Source: an uncultured Elusimicrobium sp. (GTDB lineage: Bacteria; Elusimicrobiota; Elusimicrobia; Elusimicrobiales; Elusimicrobiaceae). Taken from it: 64,000 nucleotides of DNA. Position numbers and translations under genes: made by a program. The DNA lies in NCBI GenBank assembly GCA_902794125.1, contig CADBFX010000008.1:1-64000 (forward strand), read 5' to 3'. Numbering within the stretch: position 1 is the stretch's first letter; each line of letters starts with the position of its first letter. The notes beneath the pieces were generated by a model, which was not told the origin of the DNA, did not search any database, and saw only the letters and a program-made list of their open reading frames with translations. This document shows positions 1-7,635 of this stretch, one piece after another.

Positions 1-377
1 CGTAAACTCGCTCCGCTCAAACATACAAAATTTCTTTTCCAATCGGGCGCTTTTTATAAACGCTCCAAAAGGGCGGAGAAACTACAAACAACAAAAAGAT
101 GTTTTTCCTCATAAGTTGTTTTGTTCCGGCATTGGAACGCCGTCCACACGCCGCAATGCGAGGGGTTGTCCTGCTTGTATGTTTGAGCTTTAGCGAGTTT
201 ACAAGCAGGCCGAGCGTTGGTGGCGGGTGGGTTCCGCCGCCGGAGAGTCTTTTTCGTCCTTTTTCTACGGCTAGAAAAAGGACATATAAAAATCTTTTTG
301 GAAAACTTTTTCTAAGCAAGAAAAAGTAAATATATAATTTTTGATACTTTTTGAAAGGGAAAAAGGCGCAGAAAAAA
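1..377. other. Intergenic region with inverted repeats, no convincing gene
   Basis: I see no supportable gene here; open frames are low-complexity and lack homology-like features. The stretch holds a hairpin with 10-bp arms at 170-179 and 200-209 (CCTGCTTGTA / TACAAGCAGG, 20-base loop). A near copy of the hairpin interior lies in reverse orientation at bases 2-26. A GC-rich block at 205-250 and an AT-rich block at 260-370 follow. Confidence 0.6.
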
Positions 378-1583
378 TTATTTTTCAAATTTTTCTTTAA
401 ACCATCTAATTACCCATTCCGGCTTATAATCAATGATTTTTTTATTGTGGCGGGTGTAACTTTCCGGCGGAGCCATGAGTTGTTTTTCCCGCGGCAGGAA
501 GGAATAAAAATAATTCGTCACTACTTCTATATTAGGGTACCATAAATTGTGTACTTTCTTATCAATCCAATGTTGAAGCCCTAAGTTTGGCAAACCAAGC
601 CCGGCTGAAGCTGCCCAAAAAACGGAATTTACCGCAATTACATAAAGCGGATATTCTTTCTTTAATAAGGAAAGTAAATGCCAGGTTTGGTTGATCGTAA
701 ATTTTTTAATATCAATTTCCAAATAGTCCGGGTTTCCCGTCGGGCCGCCTTTGGTTACGCTCATTACAAAATATCCTTCTTTAATTAACCCCTGGGCAAG
801 ACTCTGCATATGCGGATACACGTAATTAGAACCGCGCGAATCTAATTGCAAAAATACGATACCTTTCTTATGGGCAGCCTTTTCGCGCACTGCCTGTAAA
901 GTTTCTGTCACTACCCCGGCAGGTTCCTGCGGGAAATACATCACCGGCGCGGGCACGTCAGCAGGCAACGGCAAACCAAACGTTTCAAACAAACTAATCA
1001 CGCGGTGCGTAACATAACAATTATATTCGTAATACACCGGCACAGCCAAAAACCCTTCCGGAATTTGCGCCAACGCATCCGAATAATCATAATTTTTCCA
1101 AATGAACGGATGACGCGTTCCGTTGAAATAAGATACCTTTTCAAAATTAGGGTTTTCTTCCAATAATTTTCCCACCAACGGCGAATTATTACGGTCAAAT
1201 TGTCCCCCCACATAAGCGTAGAACGGCAGGGAAGGATATTTTTTCTTAAGTTCGGACCAGACAGGCGTGGTATAAAGATAATCACCAATTCCCATAAAAA
1301 AGATAAAAGCAATCCCTTTCATATTGGGATTAGCAGCTAGTGCTGCGTCAAAATCATAAAACACATGTTCGTGGCGGTAAAGCGGACGGGCAACACGAAA
1401 CCAATTTTTATGAGTCGGCGGAACCGATTTTTTAGCTTGAAACGGAGCCGAGAATTGATACCACGCCGGCGTGCGCGAAGGCAGAAAAAATAAACATTGA
1501 TGCATTCCCCAACGCAACGTTTCGTACACTACACATAAAGGACGCACCGAACAAATTTTACGATAAAATGATTTCTGTGCCAT
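378..1583 (-). CDS. Putative GT-B glycosyltransferase (GT9 heptosyltransferase-like)
   Basis: A 401-residue cytoplasmic protein. A hydrophobic start of a Rossmann-type fold (GIAFIFFMGIGDYLYTTPVW) followed by LKKKYP resembles the GT9 signature of an early glycine loop, Thr-Pro and 'LKKxYP'. A C-terminal AVNSVFWAASAGLGLPNLGL resembles the donor-sugar site ('H.A.A.G.P...lfG') of ADP-heptose transferases. The start at 1583 is chosen because GGAG lies 8 bases upstream; the frame opens earlier but without a ribosome site. It lies 96 bases past the prepilin gene on the same strand, with a terminator between, so it is likely a separate unit. The family call is by pattern only; the substrate is unknown. 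Confidence 0.5.
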   Translation of the reverse strand: MAQKSFYRKICSVRPLCVVYETLRWGMHQCLFFLPSRTPAWYQFSAPFQAKKSVPPTHKNWFRVARPLYRHEHVFYDFDAALAANPNMKGIAFIFFMGIGDYLYTTPVWSELKKKYPSLPFYAYVGGQFDRNNSPLVGKLLEENPNFEKVSYFNGTRHPFIWKNYDYSDALAQIPEGFLAVPVYYEYNCYVTHRVISLFETFGLPLPADVPAPVMYFPQEPAGVVTETLQAVREKAAHKKGIVFLQLDSRGSNYVYPHMQSLAQGLIKEGYFVMSVTKGGPTGNPDYLEIDIKKFTINQTWHLLSLLKKEYPLYVIAVNSVFWAASAGLGLPNLGLQHWIDKKVHNLWYPNIEVVTNYFYSFLPREKQLMAPPESYTRHNKKIIDYKPEWVIRWFKEKFEK

Positions 1584-1630
1584 ATTAATTACTCCGTGTT
1601 TACAGTATAGCAAACCCATACCCTTTAAGA

Positions 1631-1662
1631 CAAAAAATACCCCGCACTTAGGTGCGGGGTAT
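1631..1662 (-). terminator. Rho-independent terminator after the prepilin gene
   Basis: Perfect 11-bp stem (ATACCCCGCAC arm at 1637-1647, partner at 1652-1662), 4-base loop, then a T run on the minus strand (1631-1636). Confidence 0.8.
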
Positions 1663-1679
1663 GAGGACAATGCAATTTT

Positions 1680-2138
1680 TTATTGGTAATAGCTACCTTT
1701 TTTCTTTAAACCGATATTTTTAAAGAAAGTAGCGCAATCTCCACTAGAACATTGCCAATATTCCGCTCCGGACGAAACTCCCGAAGGGAGCCCCTCCACA
1801 GAAGGATTTTTAATTAAAAAGCGAGACACCTGTACATCCCCCGAAGTAGATGTAATAAACACCCCACAGTTTCTGGCACCTCTATCGGCAAGTTCAAACG
1901 CCCAGTTTTTAGAGGAATAATTTACTTTTACATCCAAATCATCCAAACTGGTTGGGCATTGGCGAAAGGTTGTAGAGTATATATTAGCGGCGTCCAAAAT
2001 TGCCTTGCTCGTTACGACTGCTTCTGTCGTGCGGGATTTTTTAATAGCTTTTTCATATTGCGGAATGGCCACCCCGGTCAGAATACCGATGATAAGCACT
2101 ACCACTAATAACTCAATTAAGGTAAACCCTTTATTCAT
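1680..2138 (-). CDS. Type IV prepilin-like protein (pilin/pseudopilin)
   Basis: 152 residues beginning MNKGFTLIELLVVVLIIGIL. This is a short prepilin leader ending in Gly, cleavage before Phe, Glu at mature position 5 and a hydrophobic helix, as in substrates of prepilin peptidase PilD. The globular part has Cys pairs near residues 61, 91, 131 and 136 that could form disulfides. Start set at 2138 because AGGAG lies 7 bases upstream; the frame extends a further 65 codons without prepilin features. A second, frameshifted prepilin lies at 26.3-26.9 kb. Assembly genes (pilB, pilC, pilQ) are absent here, so pilin versus pseudopilin cannot be decided. Confidence 0.85.
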   Translation of the reverse strand: MNKGFTLIELLVVVLIIGILTGVAIPQYEKAIKKSRTTEAVVTSKAILDAANIYSTTFRQCPTSLDDLDVKVNYSSKNWAFELADRGARNCGVFITSTSGDVQVSRFLIKNPSVEGLPSGVSSGAEYWQCSSGDCATFFKNIGLKKKGSYYQ

Positions 2139-2240
2139 AAAATTGCTCCTTTCTTGCAAGATACTAATAGTATAACAAAAAATAGCAAAAAAACGAGTAT
2201 TTTTTAGAAAAAACATCCTATGACGGTTCATTTTTTCCGT

Positions 2241-2269
2241 TTGCGCAAAAAAAGCCAAAATTCTATAAT
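2241..2269 (+). promoter_or_regulatory. Sigma-70 promoter of PFOR
   Basis: TTGCGC at 2241-2246, 17-base spacer, TATAAT at 2264-2269. The gene has a leader of roughly 70 bases ending in AAGGAG before the ATG at 2349. Confidence 0.7.
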
Positions 2270-2348
2270 ATAAGAGGGTAGGATTATGCCTATCCTTGCG
2301 CATTTGCGCACAATACCGTTTTAAATTAAACAAGGAGACTTCCTAACT

Positions 2349-5300
2349 ATGGCTAAACTAGTTGCTATGGACGGCAATGGGGCAGTATCCCATGTCGCTC
2401 ATGCTACCAACGAAGTAATCGCTATTTACCCGATTACACCGTCCTCCACAATGGGCGAAATCTGCGACGCGAAAAGCGCCAAAGGTGAAACCAACATTTG
2501 GGGCAATGTTCCTTCCGTAAGCGAACTACAATCCGAAGGCGGTGCTTCCGGCGCCGTACACGGCTCTTTAGTAGCCGGTGCCCTCACCACTACTTTTACG
2601 GCTTCTCAAGGTTTACTCTTGATGATTCCGAACATGTACAAAATCGCAGGCGAATTAACACCGACTGTTTTCCACGTGTCTGCCCGCGCCATTGCCACCA
2701 CAGCTCTTTCTATCTTTGGTGACCATTCCGATGTTATGGCCGTCCGCCAAACCGGTTGGGCCATGCTTTGCTCGGACAATCCGCAAGAAGCGATGGATAT
2801 GGCTTTAGTAGCCCAAGCTTCCACGCTGCGCGCCCGCGTGCCGTTTGTGCACTTCTTTGATGGTTTCCGCACCAGCCACGAACTGAACATGGTGGAACCG
2901 ATTTCCAAAGAACAAATGAAAGAAATGATTAACGATGACCTGGTGGCCCAACACAAATCCCGCGGCTTAAACCCCGAACACCCCACCGTGCGCGGTACCG
3001 CCGCCAACCCGGATGTGTATTTCCAAGCGCGCGAAGCCGTTAACAAATTCTATAACGCCGTACCCGGTATCGTAAAAGAAGAAATGGCCAAACTGGAAAA
3101 ATTGACCGGCCGCCATTATGATTTATTCCAATACATCGGGGATGCGGATGCTGAACGCTTAGTAGTAATTATGGGTTCCGGTGCCGATGTAGCCCAAAAC
3201 GCCGTAGAAGCCATGAAAGGCGAAAAAGTAGGCGTACTCAAAGTAAAACTCTTCCGTCCCTTCAGCATTGCTGATTTCATTAAAGTAATCCCGAACACCA
3301 TTAAAAAAGTAGCCGTATTAGACCGCACCAAAGAACCCGGTTCTTTGGGCGAACCGCTCTTCCAAGATGTCTGCGCTGCTTTCTTAACGAGCGAAGCCAA
3401 AGCCAAATTTGCCGCCACGCCGCTTATTATCGGTGGCCGCTATGGTATCGGCTCTAAAGACTTTACGCCTTCCGATATCAAAGCCGTATTTGATAACTTG
3501 GCCGCTAAAGAACCGGTACGGGATTTTGTCGTCGGCATTACTGACGACCTTACCCATAAATCTTTACCGGCCACTACCTTAGCGCGCAAAGCCAATAGCG
3601 ATATTTTCGCCGCTTTGTTCTACGGATTGGGTTCTGACGGTACCGTCGGTGCTAACAAAAACACGATGAAAATCATCAGCGCCAACGGGTTCTTTGCCCA
3701 AGGGTATTTCGTCTATGACTCCAAGAAATCCGGCTCTATGACGACTTCTCACATCCGCTTTGGCAAAAACTACATCCGCGCCCCGTACCTCATTCAAGAA
3801 GCAGATTTTATTGGCGTACACATGTTTGACTTCTTAGATAAATACGATGTGCTCGGCAAAGCCAAAAAAGGCGCTACCGTCCTTATTAACGCGCCGTACA
3901 GCGCCGAAGAAGTATGGAATCACTTGACCGCGGAAGTACAAAAAATCATCATTGACCGCCAACTCAAAGTCTATGTGATTGACGCTTCCGAAATTGCTTT
4001 AAAAACCGGTATGGGCAGCCGCACCAACACGATTATGCAAACCGCTTTCTTCGGTATTGCGGGCGTAATCCCAGCCGAAAAAGCCATTGAAGATATTAAA
4101 CACGCCATTGAAAAAACCTACTCTAAAAAAGGTGAAGAAGTTGTACAGAAGAACTACAAAGCAGTGGATGCCGCTTTGGCGGGTCTGCACGAAGTAAAAT
4201 ATCCGGCTAAAGTTTCTTCCACCTTGCACACCAAAGCTCCGGTACCGGCTACGGCTCCGGCCTTTGTCAAAGACGTGTTAGGCGAAATGATTGCCGGCCG
4301 CGGGGACGCGTTACCAACCTCGGCCATGCCGGAAGGCGGCGTATATCCGACGGGTACCACCCAATACGAAAAACGCAATATCGCCATCATGGTGCCGCAA
4401 TGGGATCCGAACACTTGTATCCAATGCGGTTTCTGCTCTATGGTCTGCCCGCACGCGGCTATCCGCATTAAAGCCTATGATGCTGACGCGTTAGCCAAAG
4501 CCCCGAAAACCTTTAAATCCGCTGACGGAAAAGCCGACCTCGCCGGTAAAAAATTTACCGTGCAAGTAGCGGTGGAAGACTGCACCGGCTGCGGCGCTTG
4601 TGTATTTAACTGCCCAGCTAAAAACAAAGAAAATCCGGAAAAGAAAGCGCTTAGCATGGTGCACCAACTTTCCGTACGCGAAAACGAAATTGACAACTAC
4701 GCTTTCTTCTTGGGCCTCAAATGCGGTGAAACTCCGTATGTAAAACTCTTAACGCAATTATTCGGTGATCGTTTGGCTGTTGCCAACGCCACGGGTTGTT
4801 CGTCTATTTACGGCGGTAACTTGCCGACTACGCCTTATTGCAAACGCGAAGACGGTAAAGGACCGGCCTGGGCCAACTCCTTATTTGAAGACAACGCCGA
4901 ATTTGGTTTAGGTTTACGCTTAGCGTTTGACCAATTAAATAAAGACGCCAAAGCGTTACTCGTACAAGCCAAAGAAAACGAAAACTTCAAAGCGCATACG
5001 GCTTTAATTGACGCCATTTTAAACGCCGACCAAACCACGGATGCCGGTGTGGAAGAACAACGCGCACGCATTGCCGAACTTAAAGGAATCTTGGAAAAAG
5101 GAGCCAAAGCCGGTTGCGAAACCTGCAAACGCCTCTTAAGCTTGGCCGATTACCTGATCCGCAAATCGGTGTGGATCTTGGGCGGTGACGGTTGGGCCTA
5201 CGATATCGGTTACGGCGGCTTAGACCACGTATTAGCCTCCGGCAAGAACATCAAAATCTTAGTGCTGGATACCGAAGTGTATTCTAACACCGGCGGTCAA

Positions 5301-5834
5301 ATGTCCAAAGCCACCCCGTTAGGTGCAAAAGCCTTATTTGCCGCGGGCGGCAAAACCATGCCGAAAAAAGACCTCGGTATGATTGCCATGACCTACGGCA
5401 ACATCTATGTAGCGCAAGTAGCCATGGGTGCCAACATGAACCAGACCATCCAAGCCTTGGCGGAAGCCGATGCGTATGACGGTCCGGCCTTGGTAATTGC
5501 TTACTCGCACTGTATTGCTCACGGGATTGATATGTCCAAAGGTATGGGCGAAGCCAAACGTGCCGTACAAGCCGGCCGCTGGATTCTCTACCGCTTCAAC
5601 CCCGAAGCCCGCTACGAAGGCAAGAACCCCTTGCATGTAGATTCTCCGCTCGGCGCGCCGACCTTGCCGCTAGCCGACTATATGAGTGGCGAAAACCGCT
5701 TCAAAGGTTTGATGCGCGATAACCCGGAATTGGCTAAAGAGCTCATCAAACGGGCCGAAGCCGAATATGCGTGGAGACGCGATTTGTACAAACAACTCGC
5801 GGCCATCCAACCCGGCGAGAAAGTGATTAAATAA
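2349..5834 (+). CDS. nifJ: Pyruvate:ferredoxin (flavodoxin) oxidoreductase
   Basis: 1161 residues, the usual size of the single-chain homodimeric enzyme. It oxidatively decarboxylates pyruvate with CoA to acetyl-CoA, CO2 and reduced ferredoxin. Visible parts: N-terminal pyruvate/TPP domain with YPITPSS near residue 27; two [4Fe-4S] ferredoxin motifs, CIQCGFCSMVCP near 689 and CTGCGACVFNCP near 744; Cys ligands for a third cluster (ATGCSS near 815, CETC near 925); C-terminal TPP domain GDGWAYDIGYGG near 945 and EVYSNTGGQ. AAGGAG lies 11 bases before the ATG. In this organism it is the likely route from pyruvate to acetyl-CoA and H2/ethanol. Oddly, its last codons, stop and terminator are repeated twice downstream. 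Confidence 0.97.
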   Translation: MAKLVAMDGNGAVSHVAHATNEVIAIYPITPSSTMGEICDAKSAKGETNIWGNVPSVSELQSEGGASGAVHGSLVAGALTTTFTASQGLLLMIPNMYKIAGELTPTVFHVSARAIATTALSIFGDHSDVMAVRQTGWAMLCSDNPQEAMDMALVAQASTLRARVPFVHFFDGFRTSHELNMVEPISKEQMKEMINDDLVAQHKSRGLNPEHPTVRGTAANPDVYFQAREAVNKFYNAVPGIVKEEMAKLEKLTGRHYDLFQYIGDADAERLVVIMGSGADVAQNAVEAMKGEKVGVLKVKLFRPFSIADFIKVIPNTIKKVAVLDRTKEPGSLGEPLFQDVCAAFLTSEAKAKFAATPLIIGGRYGIGSKDFTPSDIKAVFDNLAAKEPVRDFVVGITDDLTHKSLPATTLARKANSDIFAALFYGLGSDGTVGANKNTMKIISANGFFAQGYFVYDSKKSGSMTTSHIRFGKNYIRAPYLIQEADFIGVHMFDFLDKYDVLGKAKKGATVLINAPYSAEEVWNHLTAEVQKIIIDRQLKVYVIDASEIALKTGMGSRTNTIMQTAFFGIAGVIPAEKAIEDIKHAIEKTYSKKGEEVVQKNYKAVDAALAGLHEVKYPAKVSSTLHTKAPVPATAPAFVKDVLGEMIAGRGDALPTSAMPEGGVYPTGTTQYEKRNIAIMVPQWDPNTCIQCGFCSMVCPHAAIRIKAYDADALAKAPKTFKSADGKADLAGKKFTVQVAVEDCTGCGACVFNCPAKNKENPEKKALSMVHQLSVRENEIDNYAFFLGLKCGETPYVKLLTQLFGDRLAVANATGCSSIYGGNLPTTPYCKREDGKGPAWANSLFEDNAEFGLGLRLAFDQLNKDAKALLVQAKENENFKAHTALIDAILNADQTTDAGVEEQRARIAELKGILEKGAKAGCETCKRLLSLADYLIRKSVWILGGDGWAYDIGYGGLDHVLASGKNIKILVLDTEVYSNTGGQMSKATPLGAKALFAAGGKTMPKKDLGMIAMTYGNIYVAQVAMGANMNQTIQALAEADAYDGPALVIAYSHCIAHGIDMSKGMGEAKRAVQAGRWILYRFNPEARYEGKNPLHVDSPLGAPTLPLADYMSGENRFKGLMRDNPELAKELIKRAEAEYAWRRDLYKQLAAIQPGEKVIK

Positions 5835-5855
5835 TTGCTTAATATCTCAAGCATT

Positions 5856-5885
5856 GAAAGCCCCCTTTCTTAGGGGGCTTTCTTA
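5856..5885 (+). terminator. Terminator of PFOR (unit 1)
   Basis: 11-bp stem GAAAGCCCCCT (5856-5866) with its complement at 5872-5882 and a 5-base loop. The T tract is weak. Confidence 0.75.
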
Positions 5886-5975
5886 TATCCCGCCGGACGC
5901 GATTTGTACAAACAACTCGCGGCCATTCAACCCGGCGAGAAAGTGATTAAATAATTGCTTAATATCTCAAGCATT

Positions 5976-6005
5976 GAAAGCCCCCTTCCTTAGGGGGCTT
6001 TCTTA
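5976..6005 (+). terminator. Terminator copy, unit 2
   Basis: Same stem as unit 1, shifted by 120 bases, with one base change next to the loop. Confidence 0.7.
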
Positions 6006-6097
6006 TATCCCGACGGACGCGACTTGTACAAACAATTAGCGGCGATTGTTCCTAACGAAAGAGTTGAAAAATAATCGTTAGTTAAATTCAAAGCATT

Positions 6098-6126
6098 GAA
6101 CCTCGGGCTAATGCCCGAGGTTCTTA
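6098..6126 (+). terminator. Terminator copy, unit 3 (different sequence)
   Basis: 11-bp stem GAACCTCGGGC (6098-6108) with its complement at 6113-6123 and loop TAAT. The stem position is kept but the sequence differs from units 1 and 2. Confidence 0.7.
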
Positions 6127-6152
6127 TATGTTAAAACCACTAACAAAAATCC

Positions 6153-6797
6153 TTATTTGCGTCCGTACAAAAATTGGTCGCCGTGTATTAAATAGTACCA
6201 CACGCTCCATATGGACAAAACAAGTAACACCACACTAATAAAAATAAAAGTTTTACCAATGATAATATCGTAATCCAACAGGCCAAGCGGTTGTAAGATA
6301 TTATACCAATCGCCCTTTACCTCACCCGGCGCCCAATTTGTCATCATATCCGAAGAAGTAAGTGCCAGCTTACTGGCCCGCGCATCACAGGCATAAATTC
6401 CGGCTCCGTAAAAAGTCGTCGCCAACCAATAGGTTATCAGCGGTAACAAATATCTCCCCCCGCTTAAACGCAACGTGCTTAACGCAACTAATATCGGCAG
6501 TAAAGTTTCCACCCCGTTGCCCATGAATGAAGACCACCAACGAGCCACCGGGAAAAGATCATTGGGCAGCAACAAATACCCCAGCCGTCCCACCATATTA
6601 TGCCCCAACATTTCGTGCGTTAAATAATTAGGAAGATAAACGAAGATATTGTCCAACAGGGTTTTTACGACCCAGCCGTCCCAATGGTTCCAGCACCACC
6701 ATATTGCTAACCCGCAAAATAGGATTCCCCAAAGGCTCCATTTGAAATAAAAAAAACTTTGTTGATAGGGGTCAATTCTTTCCAATAATTTTTTCAT
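6153..6797 (-). CDS. Integral membrane protein with HEMLGH motif, function unknown
   Basis: 214 residues with about five hydrophobic segments (near 20-36, 70-85, 98-110, 120-135, 183-205). HEMLGH at residues 61-66, just after a hydrophobic stretch, resembles a membrane zinc-peptidase site (HExxxH spacing rather than HExxH). A few acidic residues later in the chain could be a third ligand, but no known family signature is clear. I choose the start at 6797 because the frame's earlier Met overlaps the -10 box. The -10 TATAAT (preceded by TG) lies 6 bases from this ATG and no Shine-Dalgarno is visible, so the mRNA is probably leaderless. Divergent from the ankyrin gene. I do not recognise a specific family. 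Confidence 0.7.
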   Translation of the reverse strand: MKKLLERIDPYQQSFFYFKWSLWGILFCGLAIWWCWNHWDGWVVKTLLDNIFVYLPNYLTHEMLGHNMVGRLGYLLLPNDLFPVARWWSSFMGNGVETLLPILVALSTLRLSGGRYLLPLITYWLATTFYGAGIYACDARASKLALTSSDMMTNWAPGEVKGDWYNILQPLGLLDYDIIIGKTFIFISVVLLVLSIWSVWYYLIHGDQFLYGRK

Positions 6798-6803
6798 AAG
6801 AGT

Positions 6804-6812
6804 ATTATAACA
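6804..6812 (-). promoter_or_regulatory. Extended -10 promoter, leaderless start
   Basis: TGTTATAAT on the minus strand, ending 6 bases before the ATG at 6797. It lies immediately beside the -35 of the divergent promoter at 6815. Confidence 0.65.
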
Positions 6813-6814
6813 CA

Positions 6815-6843
6815 TTGCCAGCTCGCCCTGTTTATGTTACAAT
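6815..6843 (+). promoter_or_regulatory. Promoter of the ankyrin gene
   Basis: TTGCCA at 6815-6820, 17-base spacer, TACAAT at 6838-6843; GAAGGA precedes the ATG at 6862. Confidence 0.6.
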
Positions 6844-6861
6844 AAACGTCGAAGGATTCTT

Positions 6862-7569
6862 ATGAAAAAAGCCATTATCTGCCTATTGTTATTCATTGTA
6901 CTCTTACTGGCCTGGGGATATAAAAAAGCTGCCCAGCAAGATTTAAATGAACGCCTCATCGCTGACGCATATTACGGCGATTTTGTATCTGTTAAAAACG
7001 ACGTGGAAGAAGGCGCCCAATTATCATTTATCTTTTACTTTCAAGACGAAGAACGCCAATATAACGGCGTAGAATTTAACGCATTGCATGCGGCAGCTTC
7101 CAGCGGCAACGAAGATATTATCAATTTTTTACTCAATCAAAAAATGGATATCAACGCCCGCACCGATGGCGGTTGGACACCTTTGTTTATTGCCGCGCGG
7201 GATGGCCGCGCCGAAGCTGCTAAACTCTTGGTATATCGCGGGGCAGATGTTAATGCCCAGTCCGACTCCGGAGCCACCGCACTTACCATGGCGCTCACCC
7301 AAAAATTCCCGTCGGAAACAGAAAGAAATGAAGTATTGTTATATATGTTAAAACGCGGGGGCAACCCCAATTTAGTGGATAATTACGATTTAGCACCGTT
7401 ATATTACGCGGCAACAGCCGGCCATACACAAGCCGTAGCATTACTGTTAGAATATGGGGCGGACAAAGAACATCCTTCCGTAAAAAAGGCCCTTTCGTAT
7501 TTAAAAAAACACGAAGAGCCTTCTCACAAAAAAATAATCCGTTTATTAACAACGCCTAAGGAACTGTAA
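6862..7569 (+). CDS. Membrane-anchored or exported ankyrin-repeat protein
   Basis: 235 residues. An N-terminal hydrophobic segment (residues 4-17) followed by positively charged residues suggests export with an uncleaved anchor. Ankyrin repeats follow: NALHAAASSGNEDIINFLL near 74, WTPLFIAARDGRAEAAKLLVYRGADVN near 106-132, a longer diverged repeat near 138-170, and APLYYAATAGHTQAVALLLEYGAD near 178-200. The repeats indicate a protein-binding scaffold in the envelope; no enzymatic domain is seen. It converges with the minus-strand PAS gene, leaving 66 bases between. Confidence 0.85.
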   Translation: MKKAIICLLLFIVLLLAWGYKKAAQQDLNERLIADAYYGDFVSVKNDVEEGAQLSFIFYFQDEERQYNGVEFNALHAAASSGNEDIINFLLNQKMDINARTDGGWTPLFIAARDGRAEAAKLLVYRGADVNAQSDSGATALTMALTQKFPSETERNEVLLYMLKRGGNPNLVDNYDLAPLYYAATAGHTQAVALLLEYGADKEHPSVKKALSYLKKHEEPSHKKIIRLLTTPKEL

Positions 7570-7635
7570 ATAAGATATCATACCGGATAGGCCCTTGCGT
7601 ATGCACTCTGGGCCTTGGCCTATAATGAAAAGCAA

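Larger units (their letters stand above)
5776..6126 (+). repeat. Three tandem units of PFOR 3' end plus terminator (period 120 bp)
   Basis: The final 18-19 codons of PFOR (RDLYKQLAAIQPGEKVIK, stop), the 3' untranslated bases and a hairpin terminator are followed by two more units, each offset by exactly 120 bases. Unit 2 (about 5896-6015) is nearly identical to unit 1. Unit 3 (about 6016-6126) is diverged; it would read DLYKQLAAIVPNERVEK and has a different hairpin sequence. Units 2 and 3 have no start codon or ribosome site and are not expected to be translated. Confidence 0.95.

Noticed and set aside
17-388. Open frames on both strands of the left edge (up to 123 codons)
   Set aside because: Composition follows A/T runs and inverted repeats; no ribosome site and no recognisable protein pattern.
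5896-6126. Possible small genes in PFOR repeat units 2 and 3
   Set aside because: They keep the frame of the PFOR end but have no start codon or ribosome site after the previous stop.
5776-6126. CRISPR array (regular 120-base spacing)
   Set aside because: Units are long, contain coding sequence and terminators, and there are no unique spacers or cas genes.
7570-7635. Terminator between the converging ankyrin and PAS genes
   Set aside because: ATAGGCC and GGCCTAT arms exist but are far apart and no T run follows, so I could not support it.
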